Assembly (NCBI GenBank): GCA_021613375.1
Contig: CM038710.1
Coordinates: forward strand, 30,865,136-30,929,135
From: Megaleporinus macrocephalus
Taxonomy: Eukaryota > Chordata > Actinopteri > Characiformes > Anostomidae
Reading direction: 5' to 3'
DNA: 64,000 nucleotides
Position numbers and translations under genes: made by a program. The notes under the pieces were generated by a model. That model saw only the letters and a program-made list of their open reading frames with translations, ran no database searches and was not told the origin of the DNA. Positions 1 to 12,735 of the stretch are shown here, piece after piece; position 1 is the stretch's first letter; each line of letters starts with the position of its first letter.

Positions 1-1434
1 ACACATCCTCAACAGAGAACACACATACACACATCCTCACCAGAGAACACACATACACACATCCTCACCAGAGAACACACATACACACATCCTCAACAGA
101 GAACACACATACACACATCCTCAACAGAGAACACACATATACACTTCCTCAACAGAGAACACACAGACACACAACCTCATCAGAGAACACACATACACAC
201 ATCCTCAACAGAGAACACACATACACACATCCTCACCAGAGAACACACATACACACATCCTCAACAGAGAACACACATACACACATCCTCAACAGAGAAC
301 ACACACATATACACATCCTCAACAGAGAACACACATACACACTTCCTAAACAGAGAACACACATACACACATCCTCACCAGAGAACACACATACACACTT
401 CCTAAACAGAGAACACACACATATACACACTTCCCCAACAGAGAACACACATACACACTTCCCCAACAGAGAACACACATACACACATCCTCAACACAAA
501 ACACACACATACACACATCCTCAACAGAGAACACACAGACACACAACCTCATCAGAGAACACACATACGCACATCCTCAACAGAGAACACACATACACAC
601 ATCCTCACCAGAGAACACACATACACACATCCTCAACAGAACACACACATACACACATCCTCAACAGAGAACACACATACACACATCCTCTACAGAGAGC
701 ACACATACACACTTCCTAAACAGAGAACACACATACACACTTCCTAAACAGAGAACACACATACACACTTCCTAGACAGAGAACACACATACACACATCC
801 TCAACACAAAACACACACATATACACACATCCTCTACAGAGAACACACATACACACTTCCTAAACAGAGAACACACATACACACATCCTCAACACAAAAC
901 ACACACATATACACTTCCTAGACAGAGAACACACACATATACACATCCTCAACACAAAACACACACATATACACACTTCCTAAACAGAGAACACACATAC
1001 ACACATCCTCAACACAAAACACACACATATACACACATCCTCTACAGAGAACACACACACATACACACATCCTCAACAGAGAACACACATACACACGTCC
1101 TCAACACAAAACACACATACACACATCCTCAACAGAGAACATACACATATACACATCCTCAACAGAGAACACACACATATACACACATCCTCAACAGAGA
1201 ACACACATACATACTTCCTCAACAGAGAACACACATACACACATCCTCAACAGAGAACACACACATACACACACATCCTCAACAGAGAACACACATACAC
1301 ACATCCTCAACAGAGAACACACATACACACATCCTCAACAGAGAACACACATACACACATCCTAAACAGAGAACACACATACACACATCCTCAACAGAGA
1401 ACACACACACACACATCCTCAACAGGGAGCACAC
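1..1434. repeat. 28-bp minisatellite array (about 50 copies), truncated by window start
   Basis: Tandem copies of a 28-bp unit built from an ACACACATACACAC stretch, then ATCCTCAACAGAGA. Variants include ATCCTCACC, CTTCCTAAAC, CTTCCCCAAC, AACCTCATC and CAACACAAAAC. Some units are lengthened to about 30 bp by an extra CA or TA in the dinucleotide part. The array is already running at base 1, so its true length is unknown; it ends at about 1434, where unique sequence begins. Long minus-strand reading frames across it (rich in Cys-Val and Val-Glu-Asp) are artefacts: 28 is not a multiple of 3, so each unit shifts frame. Confidence 0.95.
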
Positions 1435-4260
1435 ATCAATATGGTGGTTTACATGGCTGCTACTAAAGGTGGAACAGCTTCTTTCTCCAGTCTTTTCAGT
1501 GTCACACCCTGAGAAAAACCTGCTCAGTATCATTCAAGGTTCGAGAAACTATCTGGAGTAAAATGAGTAAACCAACAACTCTGAATTAAAATTGGCCAGG
1601 ATATTGTATTTAGTTTCTTATTTGCCAACTAGTTTTTCCAGTTTTCCAACTTAAATCTATTCTGGCACATGTACAGGTTGTAGTATTTAGGCTCAGAGTG
1701 AAGGGTTAGATTAAGAAAGTGGAAAATACAACTTCAGCCTCATTTAAAAATGAACATCATTCACAGCCGTTGACAACTTGATTTCATGGAAAAGGTATGA
1801 AGGGTTTTTACTTTACATAGCCTGCCATTTCTTTGCTGTTGCTCAGTTGTTGTTATTTTACTGGGCAAGAATTTTGGGGGACTAAATATGAATAAGTCTT
1901 GAATAAAACTTTTTACTGCCCTCTTTTGCAAATGCAGAATTTGTATTTGACAGTATGTTAGTTCCATGTGCTGAACACTCCTTACCCAGCTAAGACTATA
2001 CAAATACAGTTTTGCTTCTTATGACCCCTCAAAGTGAAAAAAGTAGTCATGGTCGCTTTGACTCAAAATTTGACTCAGTAAGTTGAAAAAAGTCACCAAA
2101 AAGTGGAACATGTGCTCTTTGAGGGGTAAATATGTTGAATGTGAAGCCCCATTTGGGTTTTTGGTTTGTTTCTGACAGAGGTACGTGTTTACAGAGGAGT
2201 GTTTACTACTCCGGCTGAAATCTCGCAGTTGCTGGGGCAGTTTATCAGGACATTGCTTGAAGTCGTTGTCCATATGGTTGTGATTACAAAACCTCCAGCC
2301 CTGTTTGCATTGCAAACACGGCACAGATGCCTGCGGGGAGCTTTTTAGAGACTGCGTCAGCGTCTTTGATACACAGTCAGCAGCCGTCAAACACATGCAC
2401 ATACATGCAGAACGTGTGAAAGCCTTCGCAGCCGGCCTGCATACGGAGATGCTGTAGGTGTAAATGGCTTTCTGCAGGCGTGTCACTTTGAGTGATTTAC
2501 CTTAGCTGCATAATGCTGCTATTATCTCTTCCTCCCCTCTTTTTTCCTTCCCTCGCTCCCTCACTCAGTCTTCTTCACTCGCTCTTCCTTGTGAGCAGTC
2601 ATCTGTCATCCCTCTGATAGAGGAATGAGAGAGCGCGAGAGACGCCATTTAAATCTCAGAGACGGAAATTAAAGAGGGCACAACAAGAACATCCTCCTCC
2701 TGCTCCTCCTCTCCGAACCCAAAGCCCAGTTGCAGAATAGCCCGTGAGTCAGCCGTTAGGAATCTTTAGGCTTTGCCCTGCTATGTGCTCGTGTTCTTAT
2801 TTGGTGGGATTTGTTGTTTCCTGCTTTTATTTGTATTTGCTTGTTTTTATATCGTGGGAATTTGGGAATTTGAACAACATGGCACATTGTATACTTTTCT
2901 TGAAGCAAAATAAGAAGGAAAGACTTGTTGTCATTAATTAAATCCTCATGTTTGTGTTTGTATGTGTTCTATAAAACAGAATTCAGGCTTTGTTTTCTGC
3001 TTCTTCTGGTCCGGAGTGAAGTTTGTTCGTGCATAATGCGTGTGTTTGTGTTTACCCACGAATGTACACACAAACAAAGCCTCTAGTGTTTGTTTGCCCT
3101 ATGCATGCATTCACACAAGGATTTTGCCATCTATCAAACACAAATCAAACCGTCTTCTTAAAGAACATATGAGGTGTCCTACAGGCCTCTACCACCACTG
3201 CCCTTTATTTACATACAGCACTGTGAGCCCGAGCCCTTGTATTAGTCAAAAGGTTGTTTTCAAGACCTATATCAATATTTTTCCACTTCTCCAAAGTTCA
3301 GCCTCAGAAATTGGTTGCATTCTCCAGATCCGAAGTATTTTCAGACACATTGAGTGATGTTGAGGCCTGAGCCATGGTTCTGAGAACACTTGTAGCTTCT
3401 TTTTTTACTTTTTTACTTTTTGTCTCAGCAACAGCTTGACAGCTACACTCAGCAACTTACATAACCCTACATGAATATGTATAAATGCTTATTCTAGTAG
3501 GTGTCATTCACTATAAAATTAATTCCCAACACTTCCTATGAATCCTGTGTTCAATAAGAGTATGTAGCTTTTTTATGTCAGTTTTCATAATGTATTATAA
3601 TATTTGTTCAAAAATATTTAGTGCCAATACTGAGGGGCTATTACAGCTAATGTTAAAAGAGGGTGATTAAGGTAAAATCACTGTCATGCCCCCCTAAGTT
3701 CAAGTGAATTATTACTTTTGTAAAACTGTAATGAAATGCAGATACACACAGGCTAATAGTGAATAAATAATGTATTAATTACATTATTAATATAATAATT
3801 CTTAATAATAATGCAGTAAATAATTCTTCTGCTAAGCAGTGTCATTTCTTAACAGCAGGCTAAGATTACCAAATGGTTTTTAGTACCTTGGCATATTAAT
3901 ACAGCATTCAGACGATGTCTACAGTGATATATGAGTGTATTGAATTTTTAAAAAACAGCTTTTTAATATACATTTACAATATTTTTAAAACTGTTTATTA
4001 TTATAGCTGCAGTTGGTTTGGATTACACATAGTACAACTCACTTCCTCATGGAAAATAGGCAGAGTAAGACTCTATACTATTGCTTGGGGCTAAACTAAT
4101 GTAGAGTGTATGCTCTAATTTAAAGGATTATGAACTTTAAACGTGTGTCTGTATGGGCTCCCAGTGACGGGCAGATTGGCTTGGCTATTGTTTCCCAGTC
4201 TGTAATTGAGATGTGCTTTTTTTTCGCAGAGGCTCTGTAGTGACATGGAGCGCTCTGGGA
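1435..4260. other. Intronic or intergenic sequence, no gene recognised
   Basis: AT-rich, mostly unique sequence. A 155-codon minus-strand reading frame (2019-2486) resembles no family I know and has no exon-like borders. 2521-2600 is a CT-rich tract. 3361-3500 shares phrases with the Tc1-like relic at 11340-11700. Nothing else is supported. Confidence 0.5.
3361..3500 (-). mobile_element. Probable short Tc1/mariner-like relic
   Basis: Contains, in order, a GGTTCTGAGAACACTTGTAG-like phrase, a T-rich stretch, TTTTTGTCTCAGCAA and GACAGCTACAC. The same phrases occur in the same order at 11420-11500 (TTCTGAGAACTGTAGTAG, TTTGTCTCAGTAAGAG, GGCAGCTACACATG). Both look like minus-strand pieces of one old Tc1-like family. 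It is too short and decayed to assign to a named element. Confidence 0.35.
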
Positions 4261-4266
4261 CAGAGG

Positions 4267-4293
4267 GGGAGAGAGAGAGAGAGAGAGAGAGAG
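4267..4293. repeat. (GA)n microsatellite
   Basis: An uninterrupted GA run of about 13 units inside a G-rich block. It generates long Ser/Leu-rich frames on the opposite strand that are not genes. Confidence 0.95.
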
Positions 4294-4294
4294 G

Positions 4295-5599
4295 GGAAGA
4301 GCGAGCTGTCTGTGTGCCTGGGACCTGCTGACTGGAGTCAACCTCAATAAGCGGCGTGGTCTCCAGTAGCCCCCCCCCCTGCCCAACCCACCCCCCACAA
4401 CCATGCGCACACACACACTCCGCCCAGTCCCTCTGTGAGCCTGTGGCGGGGAAGTTAATTGGCAGCATCTGCTGTCTGGGAGGCAAAGCGTCCCCTCACC
4501 ACCACCACCACCACCCCCTTCTCTCTCACACGCGCACGCACTCACCTCTGTTGGGCACCTGGAGACACCAGTCTGGCTACAGGCACCAAGCGATGGCAGA
4601 TAGAGAGAATGTGCATGTGGTGGTGGAGGGGTGGTGTAGTAAACCCGCAGCTGGCACTGATGCCGGAGGGGATTTGGTCAGACAGGTTGGCGGCCTGCGC
4701 CAGGCAGGGATGCCCTCAGGGGACAGATGGTTTACAGAACTGGACTGGATGAGAGAGATAGAGAGAGGGAAGGAGATAGCGAGGGAGAGAGGGAACGTAA
4801 GAGTTCTACCACGCCCCTACCAGATGCACAAATAACACGCCTCAAGGCCTGGAAAACAGAGTTCAGTTTTTTTTTTCTTTCCTCATACAAACAAACTTAC
4901 AGTTGTGTGATGAGGCATGTTTTGATACTGCTTAACAATAGATATGGAACAAAGCTGTTTTTTCCTGCCCAATACTGGTACCAGCACCAATACCAGACCT
5001 TATACTGGCCCCTTTTTCTTCAAAATGTTGGTTTTAAATGAAACACTTCAGTCAAGATTGTTATCTAAAAGTGCTGTGCCTCAAACATTTGCATGGCAAA
5101 ATCTTTTTTTTTCTGTCTGAGAATGTGGTGATGGCTGCTTTAACTCATTTATATCTGCCACCATTGGTTTTATGGCACATGCATGCCCATGTTGGCCACA
5201 GTCAAACTGGTCAGCACATAGAATGTAAGCTTTTTAAGTGCTACTCTGTTGTCTGTCACTGTATAAAAGGGGCTTGTGACATCCATCTGTGTTGCACTGT
5301 GATTTTTCACGATGGGAGTGCATAATTGTGTGCATTCAGAGCGTGGTTCAGATCAGTACAGATTTTTTATTGGTTTGGTGTATTGGCAAATCGATAAAAT
5401 GTGATGTTTTTGCTATTCATCCACTGCAGATTGTGAGACAAACTGAATGTGAAATCCATACATTTTCAATTTTATTCAATCAAATTCAACGGAAATGGCC
5501 ACCTTTTGGCATCAGCATTTAGGGCTTGAGCTGCATAGATTAAGCTGAGCTAGCGTCTACTTCTGTTGTCATATTGGTGTAATAGGACTGTTGGTGTCA
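4295..5599. other. Non-coding stretch, C-rich then AT-rich
   Basis: 4370-4530 has C-runs and (CAC)n-like tracts that keep several overlapping frames open (up to 159 codons). The predicted peptides are low complexity and resemble no domain. No repeat family or exon recognised in the rest. Confidence 0.5.
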
Positions 5600-5780
5600 C
5601 ATGACCTCTAGTTCTGCTTGAAAGTTTATTAACCCTTTATCGTTTTGTGAATTCCTACATAATTCTGACTGAAAATATGATTAAACCTAATTTAAGTCAT
5701 GTTTTAGGTCACATTTTTGTAGAAATTCAGGAAATAATTACGTGTCTACAAACTTTCAAGCGGCGTTGTACTTTATTTTC
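5600..5780. mobile_element. Small palindromic MITE-like element
   Basis: GCTTGAAAGTTT at 5617-5628 is matched by its reverse complement AAACTTTCAAGC near 5749-5760. The next bases also pair imperfectly: ATTCCTACATAATTCTGAC on the left, and GAAATTCAGGAAATAATTAC on the right. With about 130 bp between the arms and no coding capacity, it fits a non-autonomous DNA transposon. The wording resembles an abundant fish repeat (TATGACCTAAAACAT-type interior), recalled from memory. Confidence 0.55.
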
Positions 5781-7369
5781 TTTACACTATGTTGCATTGC
5801 ATACAATCCAGTGTTAATTTACTCGGTTTGATACAAAGCCACACTGGATTCATTCTTTTTTCCTTCAGTAGCTGATACAGCATTGGTGGCAAAGCAGTAC
5901 CGATACTGAGTATTGGATCAGTGCTGTCTCTACTTTCTTTAATGCAGGAGGTGTTCAGAATTATGACTTTGGTTTAGCTTCAGTGGCGGCACCAATAGTA
6001 CATTGAGCAATAGCTTAATTTGCAGCACACATAGTTATCTTGTAGAAAAGGTACCAGAAGCTATTCATTTTCTTAGAGTTCAGATAAATCTTTTTTCCTC
6101 AGATAAGTCAAACTCTTGCTCACAGAGGACCGTCTCTCTTTCTTCTACTCTCGCCCTCTCTCTCCCTTTTTCTTTCTCTGTTTCTCTGTGACTCAGCTGC
6201 TCTCTGACCTCCGCACCGCATCGTGCTCACGCTGTTGCCACACACTGACATCACTTCCTTAGAGACTGTATTCAGAGAAGTGTGGCATGATCCTGAGTGA
6301 GTCACCCTGAGATTGGTCCGAGAAAAAAAGTGGCTGACATCATCACTGCTGCTCCTCCGTTACATCCACAAGCCAACTTAACGCTGTCACTCCTTCAGGG
6401 TGGCTATTTCCAGTAAACCCTCTGTAAATCTGTTATTCATCCTTTTACATGGCTTTATGATGAGTATAATTCGTTTTTTGCAAAGTCTAATTAACCCAGA
6501 GAGGCCTTATTATTTTACTCTACATTTGACTTACGGAATGATCTAATGATGTACTTACATGATTGCCTATAAGCAACAACTACATGGTTAATTGCATTTA
6601 CAGTAGATTTATATTCTGTATGGACCAACCTGAGTCTTTGTTTCTGTTTTGTTTGTTTTTTCTGGTAAAAAGTTACAAAGACATGGCAAGTCTGTAGAAC
6701 AAGACAGTCCATGCATCAGCAACCAAGAATAACCGTGAAAGTATCTCTTTTCTTCTTGCAAGCTTCAGTGTGGTATTATTAGAAAGTTTAGAATATGCAC
6801 GTTCATCTAAATTTCGTTCTTTTTTTAATGAGCTAACGATTAGAAATAATTGAACAAAATGTATGACAAGGTGGTTTTCAAGGCATATACGAAATGGGGG
6901 GCGTTGGAGGGTTATATTTTTCCTGAAAGGACCCAAATCCAAGAGCCAATCTCATATCCTTCTTTCATTTTTTATTTGATCCGTTCTACAAGGCGAGGCC
7001 ATGGCGATTGAGCTAAAAGATGAATGAAGGTTGGATTAGACGCGAGAGAGGCCGATTAGTGGACTAGCCGTAGTCTCTGAACAGCATCCATGTCCCGGGC
7101 CAATGGGGCCAGAGAGCTGTCCCGCTGTCTGCTGCACTCTTTTACTAAAACCTGCAGCACTTTTTAGCGTGCAGGCTTCTCCAGTCTTGATGCCTCACTC
7201 TATCCGTGCCATAATATTCACTTTTTGTTATTCACCTCTTTTGGTTTATATGCTTTAATATATGTGTGAGTCTATCTGGGCCCACGTGAAAACATCTGCT
7301 TATCCAAGTGTTTTCAAGGATATTCACAAAAACAGCCTTTTAGTCTTTCAAAATATTTTTACACTTGAT
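5781..7369. other. Non-coding stretch, nothing recognised
   Basis: AT-rich sequence with a CT-rich patch at 6130-6190. 7020-7160 is a less AT-rich island without repeats that could be regulatory; there is no direct evidence. Confidence 0.4.
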
Positions 7370-7617
7370 GTAGGAACATTGCTGTGAAGATTTGCACTCA
7401 GCCACATGCACATCAGCAAAGTCAGGTACTGATGTTTGGTGATCAGTTCTGGATCATAAAAGTTATTCCAACTGATCCCAGATATTTTGGATGGTGCTAC
7501 ATCACTCATGACCATGTGTAGCTGCTCAGAAGCATTCTGTTGTAGTAGCGGTGCTGTGAACATCAATGTCAGCTAAATTCAAGAATTAAAAGGGGTGTCC
7601 AGATACTTTTGGCCATA
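7370..7617. mobile_element. Tc1-like relic with one terminal end preserved
   Basis: The end GGTGTCCAGATACTTTTGGC (from about 7592) is the hallmark terminus of a widespread fish Tc1-like family. Upstream, GTCAGGTACTGATGTTTGGT and ATTCCAACTGATCCCAGAT resemble internal phrases of such elements. The segment is only about 250 bp, so most of the element is missing. Assignment rests on recognition of these phrases, not on an alignment. Confidence 0.5.
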
Positions 7618-10600
7618 ATGTATGGTATATTTATTAGTGTAGTAAGAAAGCCTTGCTTTTAAAAAGTTTTAACATTATTGGAGTTGTTATTAACATATCT
7701 GTCAGTCATAAAAGGTTTACACTGTTTAAAGTTCAGTGAAAAGTAAGTGATAACATTATAGAAGAAGCTAACATGTTTTTAACTGCAGTGTAATCGTAAT
7801 GGAACTTAGTATAAGCATAATATCACCATGTCTATTGATCCATTCCTCAAAACATTTAGACAGTGTAAAAGGCAGCTGGAGTTTCCCAATGGTGTATGTG
7901 ACTGGATGACATTATAGTGTTATATAGTATGTGCAGGTGTTTGGTTGTGGTGGGTGGGTGTGTTTGATCGCGATGGGTGTGTGTGTGTATATGTGCATTT
8001 AGCTGTGTATGTGTGTAAGGGAGAGTGCAGTATTGTTAGGCAGTCTGGCGCCAACCTGTCTCCTTGGGTCCATTCCACCCACTCTGCTGATGCAGTCAGC
8101 CAACACATCTCTATCCTCTAGAGAGAAAGAAAAAGAGAGTGGGGGGAGGAAGAAGGAGGAAGAGCGGCTACACCTGCTGTGGAACATCCTCTCATCTCCT
8201 TTTTTTTCCCTCTCTAACACTCGCTAACACTGTTTTTCTTCACTTACACAAACATCTTGCATTCTCTTCACTGAAATTATACCCTGCTGTTTTAGCCTGT
8301 GTATTCTGAATGGAGCTCTCTATCTCTATCACTGTGTTCTTCTGAGCAGCTTCTAAAGTAACACTGAAGTGACAAATACAAGCGAGCACACAAACACATA
8401 CGACATACTAGTGGGTGTGTGTCTTACAAGCCAAATCTGCTAATTACACTCATAAACTCTTCCGTTTTGGAAAAATCGATTATGTTTATTTGGCATCTAT
8501 AGCCTATTCTTAATGAATTTTAAATTTTGTTAATGAAAATCGTGACACATTATTAAAATGATTGATTATTAATAAACTGTACTACATCATTTATTACTAG
8601 AGTCTAAATCAATAGAACATGACAGGGAGTGCATTATTATTATTTTTATTACTATTATTAATAATGTTGCAGCTGTGATTCATTCACAGGCACAAGCTGA
8701 AGGTGAGCACTGTAGCTCTTTACGACCATGGCGTTATTTGCAATAACAAACAACTTTGAGTGTTCTTTTGTTTTTCTATTTAAAAGTTTAGTAAAAGCAA
8801 ACAAGTCCAAAACATGCATCAATGCCATAAAACTATCACAGTATCGGGTTCAGCTCAGCTTTTTAGTACTTGCCATCTTATTTGCTGAATTGAGTTTGTA
8901 GCTTGTTTTTGGTTCCAGTTAATGGTGTTTTTGCCGTCACAGTTGTTGACTGAAAATCTTGTTTAGGGGCAATGACAGGGTCAGAATTTGACCCAGTCAT
9001 TCCCAGTCAGTCTGATTGTGTGAGTGGAGCAAACTACCAGATAGTAATTTTTATTGAATTCAGTAATATATCATAATGTTTTATCATATTGTTTTGACCT
9101 TGTTTTTTAAAGCACTATGTAATAAGTTATTAATAAGTTTATAGTAATAAATAATTTATATTGCCAGAGTTAAAATGTTTTTGCTCTGCATTGTGTGATC
9201 CCATTGTGCCTAACAACACTTTTTAACCATGATACAAGTATTAGAGGTTGACTGATTATCAGGTCAACCGATAATTGGAGCCAGTATTCAACTTTTAATT
9301 TTTTCGAATCAGCACTTGAACTTGCTTTCTTGCCAAAAAAGCACTTTTAGCTATGTTTGCACGTCACTGACACAACCATGAATAAAAAAAACACATTTCG
9401 TTACTCTGGACCAATGCCCTGCCCACAGCGCTACTGGATTGCTTGAAATGTGAACCATGTGAAATGTGTGTTGAGTAAACCGGTCAAACATGCTTTCAAC
9501 TTCACTTCCTCAGTAATAACAAACTCATTCATCCATCCTGCCTGGAACATTACCTTGTTTGGAGAGAGCAAGGTTTCTGTGTATTGTAGCAGTGTTCAGC
9601 ACACTACAATTTTTGGGTAATGTTCTAATATTAATTTAATTAAAGTTAAATATTGGCCTCGAACACTGGCTACTGGTGTCCCTGATTACTAATAATTGGC
9701 ATTGACCATAACAATCAACCCCATTTTTGGGGGCTTATTACATTATTCTTGTATTGTTCTTTGGTGTTTTGTAGGCTTTGTAATTCAGAGTAAAAGGATT
9801 TCTGAAAGGATTTTGATTTTGAAGTGCAGTGTTTAAATAAACATAACACCACGCCTCTGCACATGCACATGAGTGTTGATGGTATCAGCTGTCAGTTGGC
9901 TGTGACACTGCTCTGCTGGCACCTTGGTGAACTGCACCTGACCTGTGGAGAGCACAGCAAGTACACTGTGACATCACCCTGTCTTTCCGTTAGTACTTTT
10001 CCCTCTAATTCACACCTGCCCCCATGCCCCCCTGTGAGTGTGTGTGTGTGCCCCGTGAGGGGGCATGGCGCCATGCCGGCTGGTTCAGGGGGCTCATCTG
10101 CTCTAGAATAATTACCCACTTTCCCCCTTGCACAGTGGGGCTTCTGCTTACCACAGTGGGGTCACACACACACACACACAGATACATACACACGCACTCA
10201 CTATAATAGTGCTGCTCACAACCACCAGGTCCCTGTCTGGACAAGGTGGGGCGACTTGCTGGAGCCTCAGCCCTAATATCATGCACACACGCCATTATGC
10301 TGCTTGTACAGATGGTCGAAGCCACCTGAGACACAGGGGTGTTGTAGAGCCTTTTCTGATGTAAGCGTGTATGTGTGTTGGGGAGAGATGAGGTAAAGTG
10401 GACTGCACTGAGACAAAGACTGGGTGGGGCTGCTCTTAGGGCTCTATATGGAAGACTAGAGATGCTTCAGATAAGGGTGGATCATTTGCTCTTTAAACAC
10501 AAGGGCTATAGCCATCTGCTGGTCAGTATGGGAGTGAACGCACACATGCACTCACAACGACACACATACTGCCAGTGCTCATTTCACTGTTTGCCAGAGC

Positions 10601-11339
10601 GCTCTATGCTGTACTCCTTCGATTAGAGCAAAGTGATGGATGAATAGAATGGTGTGCTGATAAAAATCAGCCGTTTGCAGCACATCCTGCCAGTAGCACT
10701 TTTCTCAGATGGTGTCTGTCTGGGAGTGTGAGCCTGTGCATGTTTAGGTGTGTGTGTGTGTGTATCTGTTTGTGCATGCGTATGTGCATTTTTTGTGAAT
10801 GACCATGTATGCATGTTTGCCAAGACTACCCTTTCATTCATTTCATTTACAGTCAAAACGGCCATTAAGTGATTAATCTTTCCACATCAGAAAAAAAAGC
10901 AGGAATCCTGTAATTACACGAAAGCCTCAGTGGCTAAATATAATATCACTTATTTTCAGTGTTCCTCCCCTTATCACCCTTATTTTTAGCATTTGCAGTC
11001 AAGGTGACCCCCTCGTTTCGAAGAACTGAGTGCAGTAATGTTACGTTCTGACGCCTCCGCACTGCAGTTTAATGAAAAACGAAAGTCAAACGTGATTATA
11101 ACTCCCAAATCACCCTTAAAGTGCTGCGTCCACAGAAACAACCCAGCCATCTGCATAGTTCCTAAATGAAAACAGCTACAGACGTAGGCAAGTTAACAGC
11201 AGGATGTGGTTACATTTTTAAAAAAAGTAGTTTTTAAGAATCTTTACCTGGGATAGCATTTTCAAAAACATCAGTTTATAATGAAATCAGGGGCTAAAGT
11301 GCAGACAGAAAATAATATTTTAAAAAATAGCGTATACGT
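7618..11339. other. Non-coding stretch with CA/TG microsatellites
   Basis: Mostly AT-rich unique sequence. It contains a GT-rich patch at 7950-8020, (CA)n at 10163-10180, (TG)n near 10748-10763 and a perfect 16-bp palindrome at 10062-10077. No exon or full transposon recognised. Confidence 0.45.
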
Positions 11340-11700
11340 GTGGATGGAGTCTTATGAGCTGGTTGCATTTTCTGCTCCAAGTAATCCTAAACTCATTCAG
11401 TGTTGTGGTCTAAGGATGGATATTCTGTTATTCTGAGAACTGTAGTAGTTTTTTTATAGTTTCTTTGTCTCAGTAAGAGCTTCTTGGCAGCTACACATGC
11501 TTTCAGACCCCTAGTCGTCTCAAAGTGGAAGGATCGACAGAAACACCTGTGGATTTTTTTCTGAATCAAGAGTGAAGCATGATTTTTATCATAAAAGTCT
11601 TTGAAAGATGAAAGTTGTACTGTTTATGTAATGGTGACCGTTTTGGTGGTCTACCAAGTCGTGCATGGTTGTTTAGCATCTTGTATGGACGTGTTTGTGG
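11340..11700 (-). pseudogene. Tc1/mariner-like transposase relic
   Basis: On the minus strand a short frame reads ...HARLGRPPKRSPLHKQ..., which fits the GRP-type linker between the two N-terminal DNA-binding helix-turn-helix units of Tc1 transposases. The + strand phrases GGATCGACAGAAACACCTGT and GGTGGTCTACCAAGTCGTGC belong to the same family. No DDE catalytic triad or terminal repeats were found, and frames are broken. It is an old fragment. Confidence 0.5.
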
Positions 11701-12359
11701 CATGTGTATATATGCATATTTGTTGTGGCCATGTGAGTGTTGCATGTGCAATCTGTGTAGAATAAAGTGTGTAGATAATTACTAAAGCTTCAGGCCCTTA
11801 TTGCTGACCCCCGATGAGTGTCCCTGCTGTTGACCCTCTCTACTCTCCACTCTACAGGCTCCATCTCTCCACACATATATCAGTCTCCTGCTGTGCTTCA
11901 CACAGCCTGGAGAGTACCCAGCAATGCTCCAACTGCACTACACTGGCCACTCATACTCACCACACACACCATTGCTTAAGACATATTTGTATGTGCTCTA
12001 TATTCTTACTCTAGACATTATGTATTTCACTATGCTTTAAGCAGAAATGTCAAAATACTTTGTGTCACATCATCGTATTGAATTGTTTTTAAATTATCTC
12101 CATTCAAAGAACTAGCAATTTTGAAAATGAAGGACATAATGGGAAAAATTGGCAATATTCTTTCAAACATCTGCAGTGCCCTTTAGAATATGTCTACCTG
12201 CTTTTCTGTTGACTCCTCACCTTCTGTTAAGTGAGCACTCTAGGCTAGAGCAAACTCTCTCCCACAGAAAACACTTTTCTCAGCTGCCTGAAACACCTTG
12301 TTTAAATTCCAGCCCTTTTCATTGTTACAAGGTGACATAACACAATCCTTGTTGGCCAC

Positions 12360-12735
12360 TACTGGCAAGCTTGACTCACCCTGACAAACGCACTAAAAAA
12401 ATTCTAATGGACTCTAGTATAGCTTGTGAAGTTAGAAGTTGGGTCTACCAGGCTTTCAGGATCAGAGTGATACAGCAGAACCGACACCACAGTGGTGTGA
12501 GGGCAGAACGTATTAGGATGCTACTCTGGCAGTTGATCGGGCAGAACCGAGTTGGCAAGCGGACCAATCAGAGCACATTGGGCTCATCTGGGGGCGGGGC
12601 TTAAAGACACTGTGAATGTATAGCACGAGGAAAAAAAAAATTGGAGAAAACTAAGGCATGTAAATCTATTGTAGTTGACCGGGAAGATAAAGTTATAGAC
12701 GTTTAAAGACAAGCGTAACAGGTCCTCTTTAGTCA
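12360..12735. mobile_element. Probable decayed DNA-transposon repeat
   Basis: Contains ACCAATCAGAGCACATTGGG, then GGGGCGGGGCTTAAAGACA, then GGCATGTAAATCTATTGTAG, ending near GGTCCTCTTTA. This order of phrases is familiar from abundant non-autonomous fish repeats. 21715-21790 has a related look (CTGATTGGCTGC, then GGGGCTTAAAC). No clear terminal inverted repeats could be paired here. Confidence 0.35.

Noticed and set aside
1..1434. CRISPR-like array
   Set aside because: Units are contiguous without unique spacers, and the DNA is clearly vertebrate.
233..1533. Cys/Val-rich minus-strand frames over the first 1.5 kb
   Set aside because: They are translations of a 28-bp tandem repeat whose unit shifts frame every copy; no start context, domain or conservation argument.
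2019..2486. 155-codon minus-strand ORF
   Set aside because: Reasonably complex peptide but no recognised domain, no splice-site borders and no promoter features; length is within chance for 64 kb.
4115..4835. Overlapping ORFs of 97-159 codons on both strands
   Set aside because: Kept open by GA, C-run and CAC repeats; peptides are low complexity.
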